Positions 21,213-29,688 of a stretch of DNA of 64,000 bases are shown one piece after another. A model generated the notes under the pieces. The model saw nothing but the letters and a program-made list of their open reading frames with translations. It was not told the origin of the DNA and did no database searches. This DNA comes from Pseudomonas khavaziana. GTDB lineage: Bacteria > Pseudomonadota > Gammaproteobacteria > Pseudomonadales > Pseudomonadaceae. The stretch lies in the NCBI RefSeq assembly GCF_019145205.1, contig NZ_JAHSTT010000005.1, positions 310,001 through 374,000 of the forward strand. The letters are read 5' to 3'. The number at the start of each line of letters is the position of its first letter. The first letter of the stretch is position 1. The translations under genes and the position numbers were made by a program.

Positions 21213-22285
21213 TGCAGCAACAGCGAGAGCCGTCCGCCTCGGAAAGCTACTTCTGGCCTGGCGTGTGGGCAATTGCCCTGCACGTCCTGGTGTTCGGCAT
21301 GCTGTTCGTCAGCTTTGCCATGACCCCGGACCTGCCGCCAGCCAAGCCGATCGTGCAGGCGACCCTGTATCAGCTGAAATCGAAGAGCCAGGCCACCACC
21401 CAGACCAATCAGAAGATTGCGGGTGAGGCCCAGAAGTCGGCTGCGCGCCAGACTGAAGTCGAGCAGATGGAACAGAAGAAGGTCGAGCAGGAAGCGGTGA
21501 AGGCTGCTGCGGAACAAAAGAAAGAAGAGGCGGCTCAAAAGGCCGAGGAATCGAAAAAGGCTGACGAAGCCAAGAAAGCCGACGAGGCGAAAAAGGCTGA
21601 TGAAGCCAAGAAAGCCGAGAAAGCTGCCGAAGCGAAAAAGGCCGAAGAGAAACAACTGGCTGATATAGCCAAGAAGAAATCTGAAGAAGAAGCCAAGAAG
21701 GCTGCCGAAGAAGAGGCCAAGAAAAAGGCCGCTGAAGAAGCCAAGAAAAAGATAGTCGAAGACGCGAAGAAGAAAGCCGCCGAAGACGCCAAGAAAAAAG
21801 CTGAAGCAGACGAGGCGAAAAAGAAAGTCGCCGACGAAGCGAAGAAGAAAGCTGCCGCCGACGCCTCCAAGAAGAAGGCCCAGGAAGCAGCGCGCAAATC
21901 CGCGGAAGAGAAAAAGGCCCAGGCCCTGGCAGATTTGCTTTCCGACACGCCGCAACGTCAGCAAGCCTTGGCCGATGAACGTGGTGATGAAGTCGCGGGC
22001 AGTTTCGACGATCTGATTCGGGCGCGGGCAGCGGAAGGCTGGACACGACCACCTTCGGCACGCAAAGGCATGACAGTAGTATTGCAGATCGGCATGTTGC
22101 CGGACGGTACGGTGACCTCGGTCAGCGTGGCCAAGTCCAGTGGTGACGGTACGTTCGACAGTTCAGCGGTTGCCGCGGTCAAGAATATTGGCCGGTTGAC
22201 CGAGATGCAGGGAATGAAACCAAGTGACTTCGCTCCCTATCGTTCATTCAAGATGACATTCACACCTGAGGATCTAGCCTTGTGA
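21212..22285 (+). CDS. tolA: TolA, periplasm-spanning protein
   Basis: TolA links the TolQR motor to Pal and TolB and serves as an entry route for phages and colicins. It has 357 residues: an N-terminal membrane helix ([20 protein letters not shown]), a long helical domain II from about residue 70 to 240 of repeated K/A/E/D units (such as [15 protein letters not shown]), and a globular C-terminal domain III ([13 protein letters not shown], then [20 protein letters not shown]). The repeats are low in complexity, so length can vary between strains. Confidence 0.96.
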   Translation: MQQQREPSASESYFWPGVWAIALHVLVFGMLFVSFAMTPDLPPAKPIVQATLYQLKSKSQATTQTNQKIAGEAQKSAARQTEVEQMEQKKVEQEAVKAAAEQKKEEAAQKAEESKKADEAKKADEAKKADEAKKAEKAAEAKKAEEKQLADIAKKKSEEEAKKAAEEEAKKKAAEEAKKKIVEDAKKKAAEDAKKKAEADEAKKKVADEAKKKAAADASKKKAQEAARKSAEEKKAQALADLLSDTPQRQQALADERGDEVAGSFDDLIRARAAEGWTRPPSARKGMTVVLQIGMLPDGTVTSVSVAKSSGDGTFDSSAVAAVKNIGRLTEMQGMKPSDFAPYRSFKMTFTPEDLAL

Positions 22286-23583
22286 GAAACCTTCTTCGAG
22301 GAATGCTTGTCGTTATTTGCTGTATGGCAGGGATAGCGGCGGCGGATGAAAAGAACATCCTGGTAACCAGCGGCAGCGATCGGGCCACTCCGATTGCAGT
22401 TGTACCCTTCGGTTGGCAGGGCGGCAGCGTGCTGCCGGATGACATGGCGCAGATCGTCAGCGACGACCTGCGTAACTCCGGTTACTACGCGCCGATTCCC
22501 AAAGGCAACATGATCAGCCAGCCCAACCAGGCCAGCGAAGTTGTGTTCCGTGACTGGAAAGCCGTGGGCGCGCAGTACGTGATGGTCGGCAACATCACGC
22601 CGGCCGGTGGTCGCCTGCAGATCCAGTACACCTTGTTCAACGTGGCTACCGAGCAGCAGGTCCTGACCGGCAGCGTATCGGGTACCGCAGAGCAACTGCG
22701 CGACATGGCCCACTACATCTCGGACCAGTCGTTTGAAAAGCTTACCGGCATCAAGGGCGCTTTCTCGACACGCCTGCTGTATGTGACGGCTGAGCGTTTC
22801 TCGGTGGACAACACCCGCTACACCCTGCAACGTTCGGACTACGACGGTGCACGTGCAGTGACCTTGCTGCAGTCCCGTGAGCCTATCCTGTCGCCGCGCT
22901 TTGCGCCGGACGGCAAGCGTATTGCCTATGTATCGTTCGAACAGCGCCGTCCGCGTATCTTCGTGCAGCACATTGATACAGGTCGCCGTGAGCAGATCAC
23001 CAACTTTGAAGGCCTCAACGGTGCACCGGCCTGGTCGCCGGATGGTTCGCGCCTGGCTTTCGTACTGTCCAAGGACGGCAACCCGGATATCTACGTGATG
23101 AACATGGCCTCGCGCCAACTGAGTCGCGTAACCAGCGGCCCGGGTATCAACACCGAACCGTTCTGGGGTAAAGATGGTTCCACCATTTATTTCACCTCCG
23201 ACCGTGGCGGCAAGCCTCAGGTCTACAAGGCAAACGTGAACGGCGGCGGTGCGGAACGAGTGACCTTTATCGGTAACTACAACGCCAACCCTAAGCTTTC
23301 AGCGGACGAAAAAACGTTGGTGATGATTCACCGTCAGGATGGTTTCACTAATTTCCGGGTTGCGGCCCAGGATTTGCAGCGCGGAACCGTGAAAATCCTT
23401 ACAGATACCAACCTTGATGAGTCAGCCACTGTTGCGCCCAACGGCACCATGGTAATCTACGCCACCCGCCAGCAGGGCCGGGGAGTCTTGATGCTCGTGT
23501 CCATTAACGGACGCGTAAGGCTCCCGCTTCCTACCGCACAAGGCGAAGTCAGAGAACCATCCTGGTCCCCTTACCTGAACTGA
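22282..23583 (+). CDS. tolB: TolB, periplasmic beta-propeller
   Basis: TolB has 433 residues: a signal peptide ([20 protein letters not shown]), an N-terminal domain ([20 protein letters not shown]), then a six-bladed WD-like propeller with repeated [10 protein letters not shown] and [10 protein letters not shown] type motifs, ending [10 protein letters not shown]. It binds Pal and TolA in the periplasm. The GTG at 22282 overlaps the tolA stop by four bases; a possible ATG seven codons in would still leave a signal peptide. Confidence 0.96.
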   Translation: MRNLLRGMLVVICCMAGIAAADEKNILVTSGSDRATPIAVVPFGWQGGSVLPDDMAQIVSDDLRNSGYYAPIPKGNMISQPNQASEVVFRDWKAVGAQYVMVGNITPAGGRLQIQYTLFNVATEQQVLTGSVSGTAEQLRDMAHYISDQSFEKLTGIKGAFSTRLLYVTAERFSVDNTRYTLQRSDYDGARAVTLLQSREPILSPRFAPDGKRIAYVSFEQRRPRIFVQHIDTGRREQITNFEGLNGAPAWSPDGSRLAFVLSKDGNPDIYVMNMASRQLSRVTSGPGINTEPFWGKDGSTIYFTSDRGGKPQVYKANVNGGGAERVTFIGNYNANPKLSADEKTLVMIHRQDGFTNFRVAAQDLQRGTVKILTDTNLDESATVAPNGTMVIYATRQQGRGVLMLVSINGRVRLPLPTAQGEVREPSWSPYLN

Positions 23584-23638
23584 CGCGGCGCTACAAAAAG
23601 AAGTACTTAACACACTGGGGTTCATTAGGAGTTTCACG

Positions 23639-24139
23639 ATGGAAATGCTGAAGTTTGGTAAGTTTGCTGCTCTGGCTCTGGCTCTGTCCGTAGCCGTTGG
23701 TTGCTCCTCTAAAGGCGGCGACAACGCCGGTGAAGGCGCTGCTGTTGATCCAAACGCTGGTTACGGCGCTAACACTGGTGCAGTTGACGGCTCCCTGAGC
23801 GAAGAAGCTGCTCTGCGCGCTATCACCACCTTCTACTTCGAATACGACAGTTCGGACCTGAAGCCAGAAGCCATGCGCGCTCTGGACGTTCACGCCAAGG
23901 ACCTGAAAGCTAACGGCGCTCGCGTTGTTCTGGAAGGTAACACTGACGCCCGTGGTACTCGTGAGTACAACATGGCACTGGGCGAGCGTCGTGCGAAAGC
24001 CGTTCAGCGCTACCTGGTACTGCAAGGTGTTGCTCCAGGCCAACTGGAACTGGTTTCCTACGGTAAAGAGCGTCCAGTTGCAACTGGCAACGACGAGCAG
24101 TCGTGGGCTCAGAACCGTCGCGTCGAACTGCGTAAGTAA
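23639..24139 (+). CDS. pal: Pal/OprL, peptidoglycan-associated lipoprotein
   Basis: Pal has 166 residues. A lipoprotein signal peptide ends LSVAVGC, so the Cys becomes lipid-modified and Pal sits in the outer membrane facing inward. The OmpA-like peptidoglycan-binding domain shows [20 protein letters not shown] and the AQNRRVEL end. The ATG at 23639 follows TAGGAGTTTCACG, a strong site, and the 55-base gap after tolB could hold an extra promoter. Codon use is that of a highly expressed gene. Confidence 0.97.
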   Translation: MEMLKFGKFAALALALSVAVGCSSKGGDNAGEGAAVDPNAGYGANTGAVDGSLSEEAALRAITTFYFEYDSSDLKPEAMRALDVHAKDLKANGARVVLEGNTDARGTREYNMALGERRAKAVQRYLVLQGVAPGQLELVSYGKERPVATGNDEQSWAQNRRVELRK

Positions 24140-24145
24140 TTCGTC

Positions 24146-24976
24146 ATGCGAACGTGCCGTCGTGCTCTAACTGTATTGGCTCTCAGCCTCGCGCCGCTTG
24201 CGGTGTGGGCTGCGGTTCCTGTAACGGATAGCAACTCAGGCTATAACAATAGCGGGAGCAGTTATCCGCCAGCGGGTTATGGCACGAACGGCGCCTATGC
24301 TGGGGGAGCGGCTACGTCCGCTCCCTCGGCACAGGGCGAGCTGTTCAACCAACTGCAACGCATGCAGGATCAATTGTCGCAGCAACAAGGCGCCATTGAA
24401 GTGCTGCAGAATCAGGTGAACCAGCTCAAGCAAGAAGGCCTGGAGCGATACCAGGATCTTGATCGTCGTATTGGAGCCGGTGTTGCACCTGCCGCTACTC
24501 CTGATAATTCTTCTACCGGTGGCGCGCCAAGCGCTGCCGCCGGTGGCGCAGCAGCAGGGGCCGCCGCGGCTGCCCCTGCCGCCAGCAGCGAACCGGGTGA
24601 TCCGGCGAAGGAAAAACTGTATTACGATGCAGCCTTCGACCTGATCAAAGCCAAGGATTTCGATAAGGCCAGCCAGGCCTTTACCGCATTCCTGCGCAAG
24701 TACCCCAACAGCCAGTACGCGGGCAATGCCCAGTACTGGTTGGGCGAGGTCAACCTGGCAAAGGGCGATTTGCAGGGGGCAGGCCAGGCTTTCGCCAAGG
24801 TCAGCCAGTTGTACCCCAAGCACGCCAAGGTGCCGGACTCGCTGTACAAGCTTGCTGACGTAGAACGCCGCCTGGGTCATACCGACAAGGTCAAAGGCAT
24901 TCTGCAACAGGTGGTTGCCCAATATCCGGGGACATCCGCCGCCCAGTTGGCCCAGCGGGATCTGCAGCGCTTGTAA
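24146..24976 (+). CDS. cpoB: CpoB (YbgF), periplasmic cell-division coordinator
   Basis: CpoB has 276 residues: a signal peptide (LTVLALSLAPLAVWAAVP), a coiled-coil trimerisation region (LFNQLQRMQDQLSQQQGAIE, residues about 65-105), an Ala-rich linker, and TPR repeats at the C-terminus (DPAKEKLYYDAAFDLIKAKD, YAGNAQYWLGE). It couples Tol-Pal function with peptidoglycan synthesis at the septum in E. coli. It follows pal by six bases; a terminator closes the cluster. Confidence 0.95.
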   Translation: MRTCRRALTVLALSLAPLAVWAAVPVTDSNSGYNNSGSSYPPAGYGTNGAYAGGAATSAPSAQGELFNQLQRMQDQLSQQQGAIEVLQNQVNQLKQEGLERYQDLDRRIGAGVAPAATPDNSSTGGAPSAAAGGAAAGAAAAAPAASSEPGDPAKEKLYYDAAFDLIKAKDFDKASQAFTAFLRKYPNSQYAGNAQYWLGEVNLAKGDLQGAGQAFAKVSQLYPKHAKVPDSLYKLADVERRLGHTDKVKGILQQVVAQYPGTSAAQLAQRDLQRL

Positions 24977-24998
24977 GCGCATCTTTCCCGTTGAGAAG

Positions 24999-25024
24999 AA
25001 ACCCGCGCCTGGCGCGGGTTTTTT
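24999..25024 (+). terminator. Terminator after cpoB
   Basis: Inverted repeat AACCCGC/GCGGGTT with a GC-rich loop is followed by TTTTTT. It ends the tol-pal transcript 24 bases after the cpoB stop. Confidence 0.85.
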
Positions 25025-25141
25025 CGTTAGAATCCACGCCCTTTTATGAAATACGCTTCCTGGGGTTGGCGCGTTGGCGCAATCCCTTGAAGTGCCTGAC
25101 GGAGGCGGACAGCCTGTTTAGCTGTTACGCCCGTGGCGACT

Positions 25142-25789
25142 ATGCAAGACACATTACGTATTACCGAAGTCTTTTACTCGTTGCAGGGTGAAACGCGCAC
25201 TGCTGGCCTGCCTACCGTATTCGTACGGTTGACCGGCTGCCCATTGCGTTGCCAATACTGCGACAGCGCCTACGCCTTCAGCGGCGGCACCGTGCGCACC
25301 CTCGACGACATCCTGGAACAGGTTGCCGGCTACCGGCCGCGCTACGTCTGCGTGACGGGCGGTGAGCCATTGGCGCAACCCAATGCCATTCCTTTGCTCA
25401 AGCAGCTGTGTGACGCGGGTTACGAGGTCTCACTGGAAACCAGCGGCGCCCTGGACATCTCTGCGGTCGACCCGCGTGTCAGCCGAGTGGTCGACCTCAA
25501 GACCCCCGACTCCAAGGAAGCCCACCGCAACCGCTACGAGAACATCGACTTGCTGACGGCCAATGATCAGGTCAAGTTCGTCATCTGTTCCCGCGACGAT
25601 TATGACTGGGCCAGCTCCAAGCTGATCCAATACGGCCTGGACCGTCGCGCGGGCGAGGTGCTGTTCTCGCCCAGCCACCACGACCTCAACGCTCGCGACC
25701 TGGCTGACTGGGTCGTGGCCGACAACCTGCCGGTGCGCCTGCAATTGCAGCTGCATAAGTACCTGTGGAACGACGAGCCGGGACGTTGA
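25142..25789 (+). CDS. queE: QueE, 7-carboxy-7-deazaguanine synthase
   Basis: QueE is a radical-SAM enzyme that contracts the ring of carboxytetrahydropterin in queuosine (preQ0) synthesis. The cluster-binding CxxxCxxC is present in GCPLRCQYCD, with the substrate-binding start VFYSLQGETRTAGLPTVFVR and the GGEP motif (VTGGEPLAQ). It has 215 residues from the ATG at 25142; a GTG nine bases upstream is less likely. The partner queC, which normally follows directly in Pseudomonas, is not present: only 123 bases separate queE from tRNA-Lys. Confidence 0.95.
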   Translation: MQDTLRITEVFYSLQGETRTAGLPTVFVRLTGCPLRCQYCDSAYAFSGGTVRTLDDILEQVAGYRPRYVCVTGGEPLAQPNAIPLLKQLCDAGYEVSLETSGALDISAVDPRVSRVVDLKTPDSKEAHRNRYENIDLLTANDQVKFVICSRDDYDWASSKLIQYGLDRRAGEVLFSPSHHDLNARDLADWVVADNLPVRLQLQLHKYLWNDEPGR

Positions 25790-25867
25790 TCAGGCGGCTG
25801 CGAGAGGCGTTCTACCGACCGAATTACCGTTCAAATGCGTTTTTTCTGATTTATTTCAAATAAGGTG

Positions 25868-25895
25868 TTGAATAATCCTTAGAAATCAGTATTAT
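25868..25895 (+). promoter_or_regulatory. Sigma-70 promoter of tRNA-Lys
   Basis: TTGAAT (25868-25873) and TATTAT (25890-25895) are 16 bases apart and end 17 bases before the tRNA. This is a good match to a housekeeping promoter. Confidence 0.6.
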
Positions 25896-25912
25896 ACGCG
25901 CCACCACACAGC

Positions 25913-25988
25913 GGGTCGTTAGCTCAGTTGGTAGAGCAGTTGGCTTTTAACCAATTGGTCGTAGGTTCGAATCCCACACGACCCACCA
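25913..25988 (+). tRNA. tRNA-Lys (anticodon TTT)
   Basis: A 76-base tRNA beginning GGGTCGTTAGCTCAGTTGG, with anticodon TTT at 25946-25948 in loop CTTTTAA, T-arm GGTTCGAATCC and encoded CCA end. The acceptor stem GGGTCGT/ACGACCC is perfect. This tRNA locus is a common island insertion point in Pseudomonas, and the accessory block starts just after it. Confidence 0.98.
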
Positions 25989-26006
25989 TTTTTGGCGGTT
26001 TAGAAA

Positions 26007-26049
26007 ATCCGGAAGGCCCACGTAAGTGAGGATTTCCGGGTTTTTTTTT
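26007..26049 (+). terminator. Terminator after tRNA-Lys
   Basis: An 8-bp stem, ATCCGGAA/TTCCGGGT (one G:T pair), is followed by nine T residues. Confidence 0.8.
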
Positions 26050-26355
26050 GCCTGTCACTTGGCGGGTCCGAGTCGACGCTGAGTCATCTCTTGCTCAGAT
26101 TCCGTCGCAGTCCAAAAAGCATTCCTTAAATTCAAATACTCATACGCGGACCGGCGCTGACCGATAGTCCGGTCGTTCGTGTGTGTGTTTAGTGCGTATC
26201 AAATCTGATACCGCTGGTCGGAAACCAACCCGAAACTTCAAACGAAATTCTTTACTGTTTTCTTGTTTTTTCTTTTTTTTCAGCTGCTTAAGCAGTTTTT
26301 AAGAAATTTCCTAAAGTACAGTCGGTTTATTGGCGTGAGGGGCGGACGATGTTAG
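26050..26355. other. AT-rich spacer at the left edge of the accessory block
   Basis: No gene is visible. The base composition is clearly more AT-rich than the core on the left. A perfect palindrome CTGCTTAAGCAG (26284-26295) followed by TTTTT resembles a small terminator. No direct repeat of the tRNA 3' end was seen here. FHA-type coding sequence begins abruptly at about 26356. Confidence 0.6.
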
Positions 26356-26967
26356 TTTGCCATCATCAACGAACGCACCGTCACCACCTTCAAACAGGAC
26401 GGCCAGGGCTACCAACTGCGCAACGACGTGGCCAGCGAAGCCTCCCGCTTCGAAGCCACCGACACGCTCAAACTGAACGCCGGCCGCGACGTGCTCAACC
26501 TCGGCAGCAACCTGAAAGCCGGTGGCAACGCCAGCGCGACCGCAGGGCGTGACGTATTGATCGCAAGCCAGACCGAACAGGACGATTACGCCTACCAACG
26601 CCGCCGCATCAGCGGCACCGAGCAAACTATCCTGCAACACGCCTCCTCCGTGGACGTGGGCGGCAACCTCGCCATCGACGCCCGCCGCGACATCGCCGTG
26701 GTCGCCAGCACCGTCAGCGCCGCCAAAGACCTCAGCGTCAAGGCCGGCGAAAACCTGACCCTGGCCGCCGCCGCCAACGAACAGCACGACTACTCCAAAG
26801 GCAAAAAAGGCGGCACCAAAACCACCACCCAACTGGACGACGTCACCCAACAAAGCGCCGAGCTCAAAGCCGGTGGCGACCTGATCGCCATTGCCGGCAC
26901 CGACCTCACGCTAGTCGCCAGCAAAATCAGCGCCGGCAATGAAGCCTATGTGCACGCTGATATGTGA
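26356..26967 (+). pseudogene. Fragment of CdiA/FHA-type exoprotein (module 1, upstream part)
   Basis: A piece of the hemagglutinin-repeat stalk of a CdiA/FHA exoprotein. The frame begins after a stop at 26353 and runs IINERTVTTFKQDGQGYQLR, later LNAGRDVLNLGSNLKAGGN and LTLAAAANEQHDYSKGKKGG, ending AGNEAYVHADM. There is no signal peptide or TPS secretion domain, so it cannot be exported as it stands. It ends out of frame at an internal deletion: the next part of the protein continues from 26964 in another frame. The last 88 bases are nearly identical to 30307-30394. Confidence 0.85.
26875..26962 (+). repeat. Direct repeat A, copy 1 (within FHA fragment)
   Basis: 88 bases matching 30307-30394 with two differences. 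They encode GGDLIAIAGTDLTLVASKIS and following residues. The identity ends exactly at the deletion joint of module 1. Confidence 0.9.
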
Positions 26968-28547
26968 TTGCTGGCGTCACTGCTGGCATGACCGCGGCTT
27001 ATTTTGGTGATTGGACGGGGACTCAAACAAACACAATCACTGGGAAAGTCACGACGCCAGGTCTACTGAATACGTGGAGCGGTGTCGGTAAATTTGCCGC
27101 CAACCAGACGTTGCAAAGCGGCACATCCATGCTGCTGAGCAAGGCGCTGGGGCAGGGCGGCAGTGCCAGCGATGCGCTGAAAAGTGCACTGTTCAATACG
27201 TTGGCGGCAGCCAGTTTCAACCTAGTGGGAAATTACACCGAAGGTGTAATTGCCGATGGCTCGGTACCTAAGGTTGCGATTCACGCGATGGTGGGTGGTT
27301 TGCTGGCTGAGGCTACAGACGGCGATTTTAAAACCGGTGCGTTGGCGGCGGGAGCGAACGAGGCACTGGTTACCCACTTGGATGCATTGGTTAAAGGCAA
27401 CGAAGAGTTGCTGACGATGAGTTCGCAGATCGTGGGTGTACTGGCCGCTGCCGGGCAGAAGGATGCAGATGCAGCCACTCTGGAGCAAGGGAAATGGATT
27501 GCACAGAACTCTACGCAATATAACTACCTGTCTCACAACCAACTTGAGAGAGCGGCGAAAAAGATAGCGGCGTGTACCTCTGATGCCTGTATTGAAGACA
27601 CCACGCGTAAGTTCAAAGAGCTGAGTATTCAACAGGACCTGGAGGCGATAGCCAGCTGCCGGGCCACTCCATCGTCTTGCGCTGACCATTCCAAAGTGGT
27701 CGCCAATACTATGGCGGACCTGGACCCCATCAAGGACATCGTCGATTACGGCTCACCGAAGGCCCGAGACGCAGTACAAAGCCTCATAAATTCAAATTAT
27801 GAATTCCAGGAGATGTTGGCCACTGCTACCACTGAGCATTCGGTAGGCGCGATGGTTGATTCGCTCAAAGCCAAATGGGGGCTTAGTGATGCGCAGGCGC
27901 AAGCCATCACGGATGACCTGAAAGTCGCGCTGGCGGTGGGGTTAGGGACTGCGGCTGGGGCGTTGGCTTATAAGCGTGCGATGGCGAGTGCGGCGAAAGA
28001 GACACCGTCTAAAAATCCAAACGGGACGAGTGCGCGGACTGATTCGGAAGCTGGTACGCTGGTTGATAGGAATATTGTAGATGCGAGTGCAAAAGGAGTA
28101 GCCACGTTCCCTGAGGGGATGAGTTTTAATCCAAGTATCAAAAATCACCTGAGTGGTTTTGATGGGTTAACTCAGAGGAAAGGGATAAATGGAACCCACA
28201 ATCTTGATGCTTTTTCTCAGGCCGCAACCCAGAACGGGGCCAAGGTTGTTAGCCAGACTCCGGGAGGGGTAAATGGAATATCCGAGATTAAATATCAAAT
28301 TCCAGCTTATGACAGAGCAGGAAATGTGACTGGCTATAAAGCAGAGGTGTTTACAAAAACTGTTTATGATCCCAAGGTGTTTACTGATTCAAAAATATTG
28401 GACCTTGGGCAGCAGGCCGCTGCTAGTGGATACAACTCAGCAATTTCACAGGGGTTGAGAGAGTACACGGCAGCAGCAGGCGGTGTGAAGTTTAGAGTTT
28501 ACTTGGACGGTAAGACTGTGAAAAATTTCTTTCCGGAGGCTAACTGA
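26964..28547 (+). CDS. Orphan CdiA C-terminal region with EndoU-type RNase toxin
   Basis: This is the tail of a CdiA-like protein, 527 codons if read from GTG 26964, but more likely a displaced piece. Residues 1-180 match the region before the toxin (AGVTAGMTAAYFGDWTGTQ, FAANQTLQSGTSMLLSKALG, GALAAGANEALVTHL) and include the pretoxin motif NSTQYNYLSHNQ. The last 140 residues resemble bacterial EndoU nucleases: NHLSGFDGLTQRKGINGTHN supplies two His and a Lys, then GISEIKYQIP and TKTVYDPKVFTDSKILDLG. A CdiA toxin of this fold from E. coli STECO31 cleaves tRNA. The immunity gene begins at the base after the stop. Without the N-terminal secretion part it is probably silent. Confidence 0.85.
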   Translation: MIAGVTAGMTAAYFGDWTGTQTNTITGKVTTPGLLNTWSGVGKFAANQTLQSGTSMLLSKALGQGGSASDALKSALFNTLAAASFNLVGNYTEGVIADGSVPKVAIHAMVGGLLAEATDGDFKTGALAAGANEALVTHLDALVKGNEELLTMSSQIVGVLAAAGQKDADAATLEQGKWIAQNSTQYNYLSHNQLERAAKKIAACTSDACIEDTTRKFKELSIQQDLEAIASCRATPSSCADHSKVVANTMADLDPIKDIVDYGSPKARDAVQSLINSNYEFQEMLATATTEHSVGAMVDSLKAKWGLSDAQAQAITDDLKVALAVGLGTAAGALAYKRAMASAAKETPSKNPNGTSARTDSEAGTLVDRNIVDASAKGVATFPEGMSFNPSIKNHLSGFDGLTQRKGINGTHNLDAFSQAATQNGAKVVSQTPGGVNGISEIKYQIPAYDRAGNVTGYKAEVFTKTVYDPKVFTDSKILDLGQQAAASGYNSAISQGLREYTAAAGGVKFRVYLDGKTVKNFFPEAN

Positions 28548-28928
28548 ATGGCTAGTGATTTCGCAGGTGAGGGGGTCTTAAGTGAGTATATTTTTAAAGG
28601 TATCGATTATGATAATGATGAGTTTTGGGTTGTTAAGGAATTCTTTAACTCTATAAATATGAGTAAGAAGTTTTTGTGCGGGTTGTCTTTGCTTGCTGAT
28701 GGTGTTGGCTTTTGTTTTGATGAGGCATACTTTCATCTGCCGGACCTAGAAGGTTCAGATGAGGAACTAAAATTCGATGGATTGATGTTTGGTGTTTTTG
28801 ATGGGGAAGTTGTTGTTTCCGAAACGGATGGTTACCGTCTTGTGAGGCTCGCTTGCGAGAAATACCTCCAACTTCATCCAGAAGATATCACCAAGGTAAA
28901 TGAGCTAATAGCCGGGCTCCCTGCATGA
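28548..28928 (+). CDS. Immunity protein for the EndoU toxin (CdiI-like)
   Basis: A 126-residue acidic protein with no signal peptide, starting at the base after the toxin stop, with CCGGAGG inside the toxin's last codons as ribosome binding site. Features such as FWVVKEFFNSINMSKKFLCG and GFCFDEAYFHLPD resemble the CdiI immunity family paired with EndoU-type CdiA toxins. The gene is strikingly AT-rich, as is usual for exchanged toxin/immunity cassettes. It should bind and block the RNase in the cytoplasm. Confidence 0.75.
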   Translation: MASDFAGEGVLSEYIFKGIDYDNDEFWVVKEFFNSINMSKKFLCGLSLLADGVGFCFDEAYFHLPDLEGSDEELKFDGLMFGVFDGEVVVSETDGYRLVRLACEKYLQLHPEDITKVNELIAGLPA

Positions 28929-29085
28929 AGTCTTGCTTGGCGCTCGCTGTTCCGTACTAGCCAAAAGTGGAAGTTGGGCGGGTTTGGTTTTTTGCTCTAT
29001 TGGTTTAGAAGTGGTTTGGCGTATTATAGCTCTTTAATAATTTATTTTTTATTTGTGCACTTGACGAGCTTGAGCTTAGTCAAGC

Positions 29086-29110
29086 GGGCGGTTGCAGACC
29101 GCCCTTTTTT
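29086..29110. terminator. Terminator between module 1 and the small DUF gene
   Basis: A 7-bp stem, GGGCGGT/ACCGCCC, has the loop TGCAG and six following T residues. It is placed between converging genes. Confidence 0.85.
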
Positions 29111-29112
29111 AT

Positions 29113-29382
29113 TTATGAATCCTGCGAACTCATTTTTCGACTAATTACATCCAACAAATCACACCCATCCCTCAGAGGGATGGCCAGCAGCAATGCAAAA
29201 TCGTGAAGCACAACCGCATCACTACTAATCTGCTCCCGAAACGCCAGGTTTTCCAAAAACTGAGTCACCGCTCGAATACGATATGCGGCTGCATCATAGA
29301 GGACATCAACGGGAGCTTGGGTGTCGATCACCAGCGCGGGAATGGTTGAGTCGTGGCCTGTTAATGGCATGTATCGGTTCAT
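29113..29382 (-). CDS. Small Pseudomonas protein, DUF3077/DUF6124-like
   Basis: An 89-residue protein. The central part VDVLYDAAAYRIRAVTQFLE followed by an acidic helix and LLAIPLRDGCDLLDVI resembles the small helical DUF proteins (DUF3077/DUF6124 type) that occur in many copies in Pseudomonas, often in accessory regions. Function is unknown. It is preceded by a 280-base structured element (29400-29661), which would be its leader or promoter region. Assignment is by pattern memory only. Confidence 0.5.
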   Translation of the reverse strand: MNRYMPLTGHDSTIPALVIDTQAPVDVLYDAAAYRIRAVTQFLENLAFREQISSDAVVLHDFALLLAIPLRDGCDLLDVISRKMSSQDS

Positions 29383-29688
29383 GTTTAAGCTCTCTACTTA
29401 AGTGATAAATGCGATCACTCAATCGTCGCCAAACGAATGGGTGACAGCTGTACGCAGGTTGGCGAACCGGCAGTAGAGAAAACCGGCAGACCCGAGGGTC
29501 TCCCGCGCACAGCCGTCATAAAACGACTTTGCAGCCGCGCAAGTGGCTGCAAAAAAGCCACCAGCTTGCGCATTCTCTACCGTCAGGTCGCCAAACCTGA
29601 ATCGCCATGTGGGCGACCGGCGGACTATAAGCCTGCGGTATGAGACGGTGCAAGTCACCAAACTATCCTTGTAACAACTCTATCTGAT
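29383..29688 (-). other. Structured intergenic element with nested inverted repeats
   Basis: Two arms of about 25 bases, near 29456-29480 and 29573-29598, pair imperfectly (core GTAGAGAA with TTCTCTAC, and GGCGA with TCGCC). Between them lie two perfect hairpins, GACCC/GGGTC (29489-29500) and GCAGCC/GGCTGC (29531-29550). Open frames exist on both strands (minus 29419-29661, plus 29437-29643); the minus product has phrases such as AGFLYCRFANL that recall phage Ash-type proteins. No ribosome binding site supports either frame. A structured RNA leader of the small DUF gene, or a mobile repeat, is equally possible. Confidence 0.45.

Noticed and set aside
21131..21964. Minus-strand frame rich in Leu and Phe opposite tolA
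   Set aside because: The K/A/E repeats of tolA read backwards give Phe/Leu strings that imitate a membrane protein.
25913..26355. Integrated prophage or ICE at tRNA-Lys
   Set aside because: No integrase gene, phage structural gene or second copy of the tRNA end is visible in the window.
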